From contig NZ_CP108518.1 of NCBI RefSeq assembly GCF_035989885.1, positions 1-64,000 of the forward strand: a DNA stretch of 64,000 nucleotides. Direction: 5' to 3'. Positions 43,126 through 51,701 of this stretch are shown piece by piece (within the stretch, counting starts at the first letter, position 1; every line of letters begins with the position of its first letter). The DNA comes from Streptomyces sp. NBC_01232. GTDB lineage: Bacteria > Actinomycetota > Actinomycetes > Streptomycetales > Streptomycetaceae. Both the position numbers and the translations under genes were made by a program. The notes below the pieces were generated by a model. That model did not search any database, was not told the origin of the DNA, and saw nothing but the letters and a program-made list of their open reading frames with translations.

Positions 43126-43899
43126 GGTCGTCTTCCTTCATGCGTGGGGGGGACCCGGCCCCTCGGCGGAGCCGGGGCACTGGAGACACCGCCACCGCCC
43201 GCCTGTGGCCCGCGAGTCCGGACAGCCGCCCCTCCGGAGCCCTAAGAAGGTAGTCCCGAATCCCACTATCCCGTCATGCACCTGCCAGCCAATTCCCGCG
43301 GGCCCTCCGGCCGATGCCCGGTCAGCGGGCAGCACCGTCCAGGGGCTCGAGCGGCTGCGCTCGGCGAACGGGCTGCGGACGGCCGCGCCGGCGCAGCCAT
43401 ACGGCCACCGGGCGGCCCGGCCGCCAGAACAAGGTGCGAACAGGCGCTCCGATCCGCCCCGCCGGGCTGTCCAGGACGTGGGTGAACTCGGTGGCGCACG
43501 CGGGCCGCGATTGCGGGAACGCGGAGCCGGGAAAGAGCAGCCCATCGCGACGGACGAGGCCACCTCCCACACTGTTGGGCTGCCGGACGAGCGGCCTCCG
43601 GCCCGCCGACGCTCCGCTGCCCGGCGCCCGTGGTCCGCGCGCCGCCGCATGGCCGCCGCGCTCACAGCCCTGATCAAAGGCGGTCTAGGCGGTGGCGGGT
43701 GCCTGGCCAGTGGGCTCCGCCAACGTGAAGCTGCAGGTCAAGGGGTAGACCGTCCGGCAGTTTCCTGATCTTTGTCATCAGCGGGCGACTAGGGTTGTCC
43801 TGTGGATCTTGCGCCGCTGGGCCGGTTGGCCAGATGGCCGTTGCGGGCGAGGTGGGGAACCTTCGGGCCATGGTCGCGAGGCTAGATGAAAGGGTTTTG
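43126..43899. other. no gene recognised; small relics
   Basis: About 770 bases with no convincing frame. A 34-codon minus-strand frame starting MTKIRKLPDGLPLDLQLHVG (43674-43778) may be a gene remnant. The LysR-type regulator usually divergent from snapalysin is not recognisable. The end of the stretch is the promoter for the gene at 43900. Confidence 0.4.
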
Positions 43900-44289
43900 A
43901 TGCCGGACCAGTCTTCTCCCCTGTGGTGGCTGTTCGCCACGATCAGTGTGGTTGTGTATCTCGCCGCGCTGTTCCCCGGGATGGTGAACTGGCGGCAAAA
44001 GCTCTGGGTGTCATGCGGCCCGGTGGCAGGGTTCGTGGTGCTCACCGCCTCGAGCGTCAAGCAAGAGTGGTCTCTGAGCGAGATACTTCCCGTCTACTGC
44101 GGGATAACCCTGGGGATCGCGCTGGGGGTCGTGGGGCACTGGAAGGCCATGCGCAGCTTCATGACGTGGCGTGCGGAGAACCCGGCCAAGCCTGATGACG
44201 AGGGGCCGGATGTGCCCTGGGTGCTGCAGATGGCGTTCACTCTTCCGATCTTTTTCGGTGGCACGATCTGGTACATGAACACCTACTGA
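43900..44289 (+). CDS. small multi-TM membrane protein
   Basis: The 129-residue protein starts at ATG 43900, which is preceded by GAAAGGG; an earlier ATG in frame lacks a ribosome site. It has about four hydrophobic stretches (LWWLFATISVVVYLAALFP, VSCGPVAGFVVLTASSV, PVYCGITLGIALGVVG, LQMAFTLPIFFGGTIWYM) with a short charged loop before the last. I do not recognise a family. Confidence 0.65.
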   Translation: MPDQSSPLWWLFATISVVVYLAALFPGMVNWRQKLWVSCGPVAGFVVLTASSVKQEWSLSEILPVYCGITLGIALGVVGHWKAMRSFMTWRAENPAKPDDEGPDVPWVLQMAFTLPIFFGGTIWYMNTY

Positions 44290-44650
44290 CCTCGGCGGTT
44301 GGCTTCGCGGTTCATCAGTACGGGCAGGGCGGGCCGGAAGTGGTGGCAGGGCGCTTCGAGCGTCGATGTCCGGGCGGGATCCCTCGACGGCCGGCCGCCC
44401 GCGAGGTTCTTCTGTTGGACGACTCTCAGCATGAGCAGGAACCAGCGGCTTGGCGACACCCACGATGGCGATGTACCGGTAAGCCGCGAACCGGGGAAGG
44501 ATCACAGGCAATTCCGCTGCTGCACCCCGTGCCGCGACGACGTGGACCAGACCGAACAACACCCTCAGCCTCCGACGGCCGTGGGCGGCCCCAGCATCCC
44601 CGGGCGGAGCCCAACCCCGGGGCCGCTCACGCCTTCGAGGAGGTCATAAG
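44290..44650. other. intergenic region, no gene seen
   Basis: About 360 bases between the gene ending at 44289 (+) and the convergent HTH-coiled-coil gene. A minus-strand frame (FAAYRYIAIVGVAKPL) has plausible codons but no start and is probably a relic. Confidence 0.35.
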
Positions 44651-45964
44651 TCATAGGTCATACATGTATGCGTAGTCGGTGGGGTCGACGGAGCAGTACC
44701 TCGCGTCGCGTACAGCCGTGAGGATGAACCCGACGAAGAGCACGAGGGCTCCGCTGCCGACGAACCACCCTCCGGCAGCCGTCAGGCGGGCTTCCAGCAC
44801 CGGCCCGGTGTACTGGAACAGTCCGATGCCGAAGAGCACCACGCCGACCACGAAGGCGCCCCAGGATGCCAGCTGGAGCCTGTCGACGCGGTCTCTCAGC
44901 TGCGGCTTCGGATGGGCGGCCACCGGGATGCCGGCCCCGCCGTCGGCCTGGGTCGCGTCCCGGGCAACCGGCGGCTGCCCCGTCTCTTCGCCGTCCTCCC
45001 GCGGGGCGGGATGACGGTCGAGGACCCGGCCGACGGCCTGCTGTGCCGGGGCGAGCATCAGGTCCTCGACGTGTTCGTCCTGGCCGGCTCCGGCTGCCGC
45101 GAGTTCCGCCTGGAGGCTCACCAGGTCCTCGCGCAGCCGGGCGGACTCGACGCGTAGGCGGTCGCGTTCCTGCCGGAGGGCTGTCGCCTCGGCGGCCGAG
45201 TCCTCCAGCAGCCCGCGGACGATTTGGATCTCGTTCTCCTGTGCGAGCAGGTCCTGGCCGAGGCGCGCTTCCTTCGTCTCCCGGGCCCGTAGCTGCTCCG
45301 CGCTGTCGGCTCGCGCCCGGTCGAGGCGGGCGTCGAAGGCGGTGCGGTCCCGTCGGCGAGCCTCTTGTTCCTCCTGGAGCAGGGCGTTCAGGCGGGCGGT
45401 CTCCTGCTGATGGTCATGCTGCCGGGTACGGAGTTCGTCCTCGGCTGCGGTGAGGGCCTGGCCGGTCGCTTCGTGCCGGACCAGGAGGTCGTCGTAAGCG
45501 GCCTGCCGGCGGCGGTGCTCGCCGATGACCTCCTCCAGGCGGGCCTGGACCCGGTCATGGAGGAGGACGGTCTCCTCGTAGGCGTCGGCCATCGCCAGGC
45601 GCTCGGCGAAGGCCGGGTGCACCTCTCCGAGGGCCGCGGTGTGCAGGCGCAGCAACAGGGACCGGACCTCGTCGCTCGCCCCGCAGAGCTGGACGATCGC
45701 CTCGACCGTGGAGCGCTGGGGAAGCCGGTCGCCCGAGAGGTTCTTAGAGAGGGTCGAGGCGCTCATGGCCGCGCCCGGGGCGACGTTCTTGCTGGCCAGG
45801 TCCGCGGCGTCGATCAGGGACCGGAGGTGCCGGACGAGCGCCAGCTTGTGCGGACGGTTCCTGAAGACCTCCGGTTTCAGCGGGTTGAGTGGTCGGCGGC
45901 CGGGCCGGGGCCCTGCGCCTGCGGTGGCTTCGCCGCCGGTTCCCTCCTCGGCAACACCCGTCAT
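44651..45964 (-). CDS. membrane-anchored HTH / coiled-coil protein
   Basis: The 437-residue protein starts at ATG 45964 after GGGAGAAC. Residues ~38-110 form an HTH-like domain of the type seen in Streptomyces abortive-infection/helical regulators (AMSASTLSKNLSGDRLPQRS). Residues ~130-295 are a very long coiled coil (ARLEEVIGEHRRRQAAYDDL, RQERDRLRVESARLREDLVS). Two transmembrane helices (~366-384 and 399-417) and a tyrosine-containing tail end it. The layout parallels the fusion at 606-2870. The role could be membrane-bound regulation or defence signalling; it is unproven. Confidence 0.7.
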   Translation of the reverse strand: MTGVAEEGTGGEATAGAGPRPGRRPLNPLKPEVFRNRPHKLALVRHLRSLIDAADLASKNVAPGAAMSASTLSKNLSGDRLPQRSTVEAIVQLCGASDEVRSLLLRLHTAALGEVHPAFAERLAMADAYEETVLLHDRVQARLEEVIGEHRRRQAAYDDLLVRHEATGQALTAAEDELRTRQHDHQQETARLNALLQEEQEARRRDRTAFDARLDRARADSAEQLRARETKEARLGQDLLAQENEIQIVRGLLEDSAAEATALRQERDRLRVESARLREDLVSLQAELAAAGAGQDEHVEDLMLAPAQQAVGRVLDRHPAPREDGEETGQPPVARDATQADGGAGIPVAAHPKPQLRDRVDRLQLASWGAFVVGVVLFGIGLFQYTGPVLEARLTAAGGWFVGSGALVLFVGFILTAVRDARYCSVDPTDYAYMYDL

Positions 45965-46122
45965 GCCTGTTCTCCCGGTTGACAGTTGCGGAAAGAAGAT
46001 CGTTTCCCTTGGCGCACCCATTGCCGGGACGTGACGCTCGAACCACACCCCGCGGCACGGCCTCAGCGGCAGAGCGGCGGCGGTGATGTCCTGCGACCTT
46101 CCATGTACTGAGGAGAACCATC

Positions 46123-46350
46123 GTGCCGAGCCGTCGTCCCCCGCGTGGCAGCTTTCCCGTAGATCTCGCCGTGTTCCTGGCGGTCCTGGCGACCGGCGTC
46201 GTCCTCGTCCTCGTCGGCCGTGTCTCCCCCGAGGCTCTCGCCGGCTACGCCTCCGCTCTGGCCGGCCTGTACGCGGCCTGGCACCACCGCCCCCGGAGCG
46301 GGCACGCCGAGCAGAGCCCTTCCGAAGCCCCGCCCGCACCCGAACGGTAG
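46123..46350 (+). CDS. small two-TM protein
   Basis: The 75-residue protein starts at GTG after GAGGAGA. A hydrophobic pair (VDLAVFLAVLATGVVLVLVG and ALAGYASALAGLYAAW) is framed by a Pro/Arg-rich start and an acidic end. It is divergent from the membrane-anchored HTH protein gene with ~160 bp between, so the two may be functionally linked. No family recognised. Confidence 0.65.
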   Translation: MPSRRPPRGSFPVDLAVFLAVLATGVVLVLVGRVSPEALAGYASALAGLYAAWHHRPRSGHAEQSPSEAPPAPER

Positions 46351-46443
46351 AGACCGCCACCTACATCGGCGAGATCATGCACGAGGTCCACCGACGCCGG
46401 GGGATCCCGGCGGAGGAGATCGTCCGACACGACCCGCACGCAC

Positions 46444-46483
46444 GGCAGGGCCCGGAGCTACCTTCAACAGCTCCGGGCCTGCC
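46444..46483. terminator. hairpin, possible terminator
   Basis: GGCAGGGCCCGGAGCT (46444-46459) pairs with AGCTCCGGGCCTGCC (46469-46483) over 15 bp with a single bulged G and a 9-nt loop. It may terminate the 46123-46350 gene or the relic to its right. Confidence 0.6.
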
Positions 46484-46690
46484 CGCGACGGTACCCGGAG
46501 GCCGGCGGACGCAGCAGCGACCTCCTGCACGACCGCCTCGGCCAGGAGCACCTCGGCGCGGGTGTTGCAGCCGTCGGCCGGGATGTCGCCGGCATTCCCG
46601 TACTTGAAGGAGGTGCGCCGGTAGCCGATCCGGGTGTCGGTGGCGAGCTGCAGCGCGGACACCGCGAGACCCCGATCGGATGCAGCTTCA
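46480..46690 (-). pseudogene. second relic of a DUF1524-type HNH nuclease
   Basis: Reading on the minus strand gives ATDTRIGYRRTSFKYGNAGD and ADGCNTRAEVLLAEAV, which is the N-terminal half of the same secreted HNH (DUF1524) family as the relic at 30150. The catalytic DxDH region is missing and the gene ends at the hairpin. It is joined to the end of the STAND ATPase gene with no gap. Confidence 0.7.
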
Positions 46691-49057
46691 TGTCGACTTG
46701 GCGTCCCGGTTCCCGCCCCCAGTTTTGATCTCCGCCCGCCACCGGGCAAGGCTCTCTCGGGCGTGCACGGTCTGGGGATGGTCCTCCCCCAGAACCCGCG
46801 CCTGGTCGACCAGCAACGCGGCTGTGCTTTCGACCGCCGCCTGCTCATCCCCCGCTTCCCAGAGCCACCATGCAAGGTTGTACCGGGTTGTGAGGGTGGC
46901 GGGGTGGTCCGGGCCCAACACCCGCAGCCGATCGGTAAGCAGGTCGGCGAACGCGGCTACGGCACTCGGCGCATCCCCCGCCCGGCCCCGCCACCAAGCG
47001 AGGCCGTGGCGGGTAGTGAGGGTGTCGGGGTGGTCGGCGCCAAGCACACGCAGTTGGTCATCGAGCAGTGCGGCGAACGCGGCCACGGCGCCGTCCACGT
47101 CCCCCGCCTCACCTCGCCACCGGGCGAGGCCGTGACGGGTGTTGAGGGTGTCGGGATGGTCCGGGCCCAGCACGCGCAGCTGATCCTCGAGCAGTTCGGC
47201 GGTGGCGGCCGCGGCTGCGTCCCCCGCCTCGCCTCGCGAGCGCGCCAGGTTGTGACGAGTGGTGAGCGTGTCGGGGTGGTCGGCGCCAAGCACACGCAGT
47301 TGGTCATCGAGCAGTGCGGCGAACGCGGCCACGGCTCCTGGCGTATCCCCCGCCCGGCCCCGCCACCGAGCGAGGTGGTAGCGGGCGGCGAGGGTGTCGG
47401 GATGGTCCGGGCCGAGAAAGCGGCAAGCGGAGTCGGTGAGGTGTTGGAAGTGGTCGCGGGCGGCGGCGGCCTGTCCGCTCTCGCCGAGGCTTCGGCCGAC
47501 GCGGTACAGCACAAGGTGTGCGCCGGGCCGGTAGAGGGCGTCCTCAGCGTGGTGGGTGAGGGTGGTGGCGTTGGCACGCAAGGCCTGAGCGAGATTGGTG
47601 TCGCGTTCGATGGCGGGCCACACGTCGGTCAGGGCGTCGGCAGCGGTGCGAGCGAACGCGTCCCGCTGGTCGGAGGTGAGAGTGCCACAGACTGCACGCT
47701 GGATGAGCTGGTGGACACGGACTGCCTGGTAGGGGGTGTCGGGAGTGTGCTCGACCAGGTGGAGCCGGTGCAAGGCGCGAAGTGCGGCGCCCGCAGCGTC
47801 GGCCGTGACCGAGAGCGGGGTGGGTGAGGCGTCGGTGGGGCCGGTGCACGTGCGCTGGGCGCTCAGGTGGTCAAGGAAAGGGGCGCTGGCCAGGAGGGCG
47901 CCAGGGATGCCGTTGGGGTCGAGGAAGGCGGCGAACTGGAGCAGAGGACGGGCCAGACCACCGGGGCGGAGGGTGTCGGCGCGGTCCAGGGACAGGGTCA
48001 GAGCGGCTGCAACAGTGTATTTCTGGTCATCGGGCAGGGTGTCCGGAGCGGCGTCCGCCAGTGCAGTGGCGCTGTCGGCGAGCAGGGCCCGGTACGCCGC
48101 GACCGTCATGCCGGAGTCGACGAGGTAGACAGCGGCCTGGGCCAGGGCCAGCGGCAGATTCCCCAGATCGGCGGCAAGCGCAGCGAGCTGGTCATCGGGT
48201 TCGGTGCGGCCGTGGACGGCCATCATCTCGCTCAGGTATGCGACTGCCTCGGCTGGCGTGAACAAGCTGACCTCCATCAGACGACGCCCGTTGCCCGCCA
48301 AGGCGGCGTCGCGGCGGCGAGTGGTGACCAGGACGCGCCCGTGCGGGCTGGCCGGGGGCCAGAGGCCGCGCAGGTCCGACGGGTCCGCGACGTCGTCCAG
48401 CACCACCAGCCAGCGGCAGGGCCGCACCTCGGGCTTGGGTTCCAGCCAGGCCAGGAACGAGACGGCGGCACCTTCCGCGTCATTGGGGTCGGCTCTGCAC
48501 AGCTCGACACCCGCCTTCGCGTACCCGGCGACCACCGCCGAGCGGCCGTCGGCACTGACCCACACCAGCACGTCCACCGCGCCGTCCTGCCACGCTGCGT
48601 GCGCGTGGTCGGCGGCCAGTTGGGTCTTGCCCACCCCGCCCATGCCGGTCAGGACCCGGCACAGCAGGGCCGTGCCGCCGTCTGCCACCGCCGTGTGCAG
48701 GTGTTGCGCTTCGGCGCGGTGCTGGAAGGACCTCGCTCGGGAGGGGATCACGCCGACCTGATGCGGCCAGGCGGCCGGCTCCCGGGGCGTGCATTGCTGC
48801 ACCATGTTCAGCTTGTCGACGTTCATCTCGCCGATGTAGCCGGTGTTGACGAAGGCGCCCTCGGCGGCGTTCGCATCCCCGGTCCCTGATACCCGTGCCG
48901 GAAGGTCGGGGAAACCGCCGGTCCCTGGTGCCGGGCCGCGGTAGCCGGTCACGGCTGTCGCCCCGGATGCGGCCGTGGCATTCCCGGTGCCGGTCACGGC
49001 CACCCGGGCATCGGCAGCGTCCGGATCGCTTCGCTCACGCTTGTCTCTCCTGGTCAC
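46688..49057 (-). CDS. NB-ARC/TPR STAND ATPase (NLR-like)
   Basis: From GTG 49057 (AGGGGGA upstream) the protein has 789 residues. Two copies of a Gly/Ala/Thr motif are at 22-39 (TGTGNATAASGATAVTGY) and 57-74 (SGTGDANAAEGAFVNTGY). The NB-ARC domain has Walker A GMGGVGKT (138-145), WLVVLDDV with Walker B Asp residues, and a GLPL-type NLPLALAQA. A helical arm follows and then about six TPR-like units of ~42 residues (LGPDHPDTL...LARWRGEAGD). STAND ATPases sense a trigger through the repeats, oligomerise and pass a signal through the N-terminus. The adjacent upstream gene encodes a small membrane protein with the same motif, so they are likely a sensor/effector pair. Confidence 0.85.
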   Translation of the reverse strand: MTRRDKRERSDPDAADARVAVTGTGNATAASGATAVTGYRGPAPGTGGFPDLPARVSGTGDANAAEGAFVNTGYIGEMNVDKLNMVQQCTPREPAAWPHQVGVIPSRARSFQHRAEAQHLHTAVADGGTALLCRVLTGMGGVGKTQLAADHAHAAWQDGAVDVLVWVSADGRSAVVAGYAKAGVELCRADPNDAEGAAVSFLAWLEPKPEVRPCRWLVVLDDVADPSDLRGLWPPASPHGRVLVTTRRRDAALAGNGRRLMEVSLFTPAEAVAYLSEMMAVHGRTEPDDQLAALAADLGNLPLALAQAAVYLVDSGMTVAAYRALLADSATALADAAPDTLPDDQKYTVAAALTLSLDRADTLRPGGLARPLLQFAAFLDPNGIPGALLASAPFLDHLSAQRTCTGPTDASPTPLSVTADAAGAALRALHRLHLVEHTPDTPYQAVRVHQLIQRAVCGTLTSDQRDAFARTAADALTDVWPAIERDTNLAQALRANATTLTHHAEDALYRPGAHLVLYRVGRSLGESGQAAAARDHFQHLTDSACRFLGPDHPDTLAARYHLARWRGRAGDTPGAVAAFAALLDDQLRVLGADHPDTLTTRHNLARSRGEAGDAAAAATAELLEDQLRVLGPDHPDTLNTRHGLARWRGEAGDVDGAVAAFAALLDDQLRVLGADHPDTLTTRHGLAWWRGRAGDAPSAVAAFADLLTDRLRVLGPDHPATLTTRYNLAWWLWEAGDEQAAVESTAALLVDQARVLGEDHPQTVHARESLARWRAEIKTGGGNRDAKST
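47022..47089. repeat. 68-bp exact repeat, copy 1, within TPR coding
   Basis: The sequence is identical over 68 bp to 47268-47335, 246 bp (82 codons, about two TPR units) away. Exact identity including third positions indicates recent duplication or gene conversion of repeat units. Confidence 0.85.
47268..47335. repeat. 68-bp exact repeat, copy 2, within TPR coding
   Basis: Identical to 47022-47089; see that entry. The spacing is a multiple of three, so the reading frame is kept. Confidence 0.85.
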
Positions 49058-49109
49058 CCAACCGTCCCCCTGCGGCTTGTGTCGTGCGGGTGCGCTGTGG
49101 CCTGGCCGG

Positions 49110-49463
49110 TCAGCTGTAGTCGATCCCGCTGACGGCGCCGCTGCCGTCGCCGTCGGCGGAGGCGTTCCCGGTCCGGTCCGCATTCGCCGATCCACCGCCC
49201 CGACCTGCCGGACGCCTCACCCCGGTAACTGCATGGCCCCCGCCGTCGGCCCGCGCTCGTCCGGTCCGGACGGCCACGTCGTCCGTGCGGCTTCCCGGAG
49301 TCTGGAACAGCGCCCATACCAGGGCCGCGATGCCGGCAGCGGCCTGGACGGAGGCCCCGGCCAGTTGCCCCGCGTCGGAGCTGTCCAGCAGCCAGAGCAA
49401 CGGTGTGGAGAGAATGCCGGCCGTCGCCAGCACGATGACCGTGATCTTCCATCCCTGCGACAT
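49110..49463 (-). CDS. two-TM protein with NLR-shared motif (putative effector)
   Basis: The 117-residue protein starts at ATG 49463 and ends 52 bp before the STAND ATPase start. Two membrane helices are at ~6-26 (WKITVIVLATAGILSTPLLW) and ~36-53. The C-terminal half is Gly/Ala/Asp-rich and has two copies of the motif found twice at the N-terminus of the ATPase: TGRARADGGGHAVTGV (67-82) and TGNASADGDGSGAVSGI (98-114). The gene order effector then sensor, with the motif at the effector's C-terminus and the sensor's N-terminus, matches bacterial NLR pairs that transmit by amyloid-like templating. It could damage the membrane when triggered; this is inference. Confidence 0.75.
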   Translation of the reverse strand: MSQGWKITVIVLATAGILSTPLLWLLDSSDAGQLAGASVQAAAGIAALVWALFQTPGSRTDDVAVRTGRARADGGGHAVTGVRRPAGRGGGSANADRTGNASADGDGSGAVSGIDYS

Positions 49464-49789
49464 ACCGGCCTCCCCCGTCGTGACATGCCCCACTGACTGA
49501 TGGTCCGACACTTCACGGCGTACCGCGAGAGGTTCGTCAGACCGGCGCACCGTGTGCGTCGCGTACTCCGTCGGAACCCTGGGCAAGGCCACCTGCGTGG
49601 CACTGTCCCTGCCCGCCCACGAGCAGCACCGCCTCCAGCAGGCCGCGCCGATCCTGGGGGCCCACTCCCCCGGCGTCCTGCCGGCCCTGCTGCTCGCCGA
49701 AATGACCTGCGGCCGGTGAGGGGAGACGCTCTGGAACAGGTGGGCAGCGGCGGGCCGGAGACCTGTTCGAGGCTGACCTGCCCGGCCGG
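49464..49789. other. no intact gene; a plus-strand fragment
   Basis: Around 49555-49720 the plus strand reads SVGTLGKATCVALSLPAHEQ and ends in TGA, with codon bias but no acceptable start. I do not recognise it. The remainder should hold the promoter of the effector/STAND operon. Confidence 0.35.
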
Positions 49790-50335
49790 TCAGCCTCGTG
49801 GCCCCCGGGTCTCCTCCTCGCGACGGAATGCTTCGTCGCAGGACTCGGTGATGCGCCTGGCGACCAGGGTGGCGGTGTTCAGGAGGCCTCCGTTGTGCAG
49901 CTCCAGCCGCCAGGGGCCGCTGCTCAGGGCCACTCCCGGGACGGGACCCTCCCGGCGGGCCATGACCTGCCAGCCGCGTGCCTCCAAGGCGGTCTCCAGG
50001 GCGGCCAGTCGGGCCTCGTCCGCGGGGCCGTCGCCAGTCCAGTCCGCGATGCAGTCGGCCGTCCCGCCCCCGTCCGAGGTAGGGACCGGGCCTGCAGGGA
50101 TCCCGGCGGCCGCGGCCGCGGCGGCGAGTTCCGCCGAGACCGCGGCCCGCGAGGGGTCGCGTGCGGCGCGGAGCGCGGTCTTCGACGACGCCGGTTCCCG
50201 GATCCAGCCGTCGCCGGCGGGGTACTCCTCGGCCGGGGCCGCCATCAGGGCGACCCCTCCGGCAACGGCTGCGGTCACAAGTGCCGCGGCCGCAGCCCAC
50301 TTTGCGCCACGGCCCCAGCCCACGGTCCTGCCCAT
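49790..50335 (-). CDS. single-TM or secreted protein of unknown function
   Basis: The 181-residue protein starts at ATG 50335. A hydrophobic N-terminal segment (WAAAAALVTAAVAGGVALMA) follows a short basic stretch, so it is membrane-anchored or secreted. The rest contains an Ala-rich helix (AAVSAELAAAAAAAGIPAGP), a region with WRLELHNGGLLNTATLVARR and a C-terminal Arg/Glu-rich end with one Cys pair. I do not recognise a family. It lies 325 bp upstream of the effector/STAND pair on the same strand. Confidence 0.6.
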   Translation of the reverse strand: MGRTVGWGRGAKWAAAAALVTAAVAGGVALMAAPAEEYPAGDGWIREPASSKTALRAARDPSRAAVSAELAAAAAAAGIPAGPVPTSDGGGTADCIADWTGDGPADEARLAALETALEARGWQVMARREGPVPGVALSSGPWRLELHNGGLLNTATLVARRITESCDEAFRREEETRGPRG

Positions 50336-50729
50336 ACGTCCCCCACCTCGCGCGATATACCGGAGCGGCATGTTCCGGCGCAGACACAGGCTAGTTCCGG
50401 CACTTCGGTGACCATCGACCGGCGTACGTGAGAGCTCCGTGCGGCCTGCCCGCTCCGCAGTTGACGGCCAACGGGACGCTCCGGAGAGGAGCGGGGGCCC
50501 TCGAGAGTCCGACCCCGGCCACGCGTGCGGGGCGTCCCGGTACGCCTGGACGGTGCGTGCCCGGACCCAAAGCGGCTCTCGGCGGGGCACACCAGCGCAC
50601 ACATCGTGACCTGCGGAGATGCCGCGCGTTTCGGTATGTGGCGGGATTCCTGCCGGCTGGCTGAAGGGGGGTATCGTCCCCCGGTCACGGACGGCAATCG
50701 GAGCGTCTGTTCAACCCAAGGAGTCCGAC
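50336..50729. other. divergent intergenic region, no gene seen
   Basis: About 390 bases between the minus-strand gene starting at 50335 and the HopJ-like gene at 50730. No gene or clear operator seen; both promoters should be here. Confidence 0.45.
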
Positions 50730-51071
50730 ATGACCGATCTGAACCCGCTGCGGGCAAGCCTGGCGTCAGGTGAACACGAGTTCGCCGACACCTTGGCGTT
50801 CGTCACCGCGCATTTCGAATACCAGCCGCAGGCATTCCGCAACGGTGAACAGGAAAACGCGGCAGGTGAGAACGAGGGTTCCTGCAAGACGCTGGCACTG
50901 GCCCTGCTGGAAGGACTGAGCGACCAGGAAGCACTGCAGGCGTTCGGCGAGCACTACCGCAGCGTGCTGGCAACGCCGAACGACACCGATCACAGCAACA
51001 TCCGCAACCTCATGGCCCATGGCCTGGCAGGGGTGCGCTTCGCCGGGCAGCCGTTGACCCGCAAGAGCTGA
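50730..51071 (+). CDS. HopJ-family protein
   Basis: The 113-residue protein starts at ATG after AAGGAG. It matches the HopJ type III effector family pattern: EFADTLAFVTAHFEYQPQAF, then NAAGENEGSCKTLALALLEG, HYRSVLATPNDTDHSNIRN and AGVRFAGQPL. Members are mostly known from gammaproteobacteria, where the family is widespread and its biochemical role is unclear; the effector name need not imply secretion. It stands alone. Third codon positions are less uniformly G/C than in its neighbours (for example GAA, GCA and GGT are frequent), which suggests transfer. Confidence 0.85.
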   Translation: MTDLNPLRASLASGEHEFADTLAFVTAHFEYQPQAFRNGEQENAAGENEGSCKTLALALLEGLSDQEALQAFGEHYRSVLATPNDTDHSNIRNLMAHGLAGVRFAGQPLTRKS

Positions 51072-51245
51072 ACAACGACGGCACCGGCAACGGGGCGGTC
51101 CCGGCCTTCCCCGCGCGCCCGCCGCCGACCGCCTGCGCCTGCGCCTGCGCCTGCGCCTGACATACGTGCCGATCCGCGGCGCGGCCCGCGAACTCCTCTC
51201 GGCTGTCGTCCCCGCCGCGGAATTCCTCTGGAGCCGGGCGTCGGG

Positions 51246-51701
51246 ATGCGCGTGCGATGGAGCGGCCGGCAGGTGGCGGAAGCGTCGCTGACTCCCTGCA
51301 GTCCCGGTCGGTACGAGCGTGTCCTCATGCCCGGCGACGAGAAGACGCTTGCGGCGATCGGTGCGATCGCCACGGGTGAGAGCACTGCCCGCCTCTACGT
51401 CGCCCCCGCCCCGCCGGGCCGGCCGGAGCGGCTGCATCTGTGTGTTCGCGGAGCTCCCGGTGCTGTGCGCGTCACCGGCTTCCTCGAGACGCACCGGGAC
51501 CTTCTGGTGCGGCAGACACAGGCCGCCATGCGGTGTGCTGCTGCCGCGTGTGAAAGCGCCGGCGACACAGGAGCCGCGGGCCGGCTGCGGAGCATGGCCG
51601 GTGCGTTGCCTGCCGCGAGACGGGCCGCGGACAGGAAGAGCACGGGCCGCAGTGTGCGGACGGTCTCCGGTGGGCTGCCGACGCTCGGGCCTCGTCGCTG
51701 A
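51246..51701 (+). CDS. hypothetical protein, weakly supported
   Basis: A 151-codon frame from ATG 51246 or from an internal ATG near 51330. It contains TGESTARLYVAPAPPGRPER and a helix (FLETHRDLLVRQTQAAMRCA), with third positions mostly G/C. No ribosome site is obvious and I do not recognise the product. It may be real or a relic. Confidence 0.4.
   Translation: MRVRWSGRQVAEASLTPCSPGRYERVLMPGDEKTLAAIGAIATGESTARLYVAPAPPGRPERLHLCVRGAPGAVRVTGFLETHRDLLVRQTQAAMRCAAAACESAGDTGAAGRLRSMAGALPAARRAADRKSTGRSVRTVSGGLPTLGPRR

Noticed and set aside
46900..47400. Regular spaced repeats, first considered as a CRISPR-like array
   Set aside because: The repeats are coding TPR units in a continuous frame with multiple-of-three spacing and diverged copies, not short identical repeats with unique spacers.
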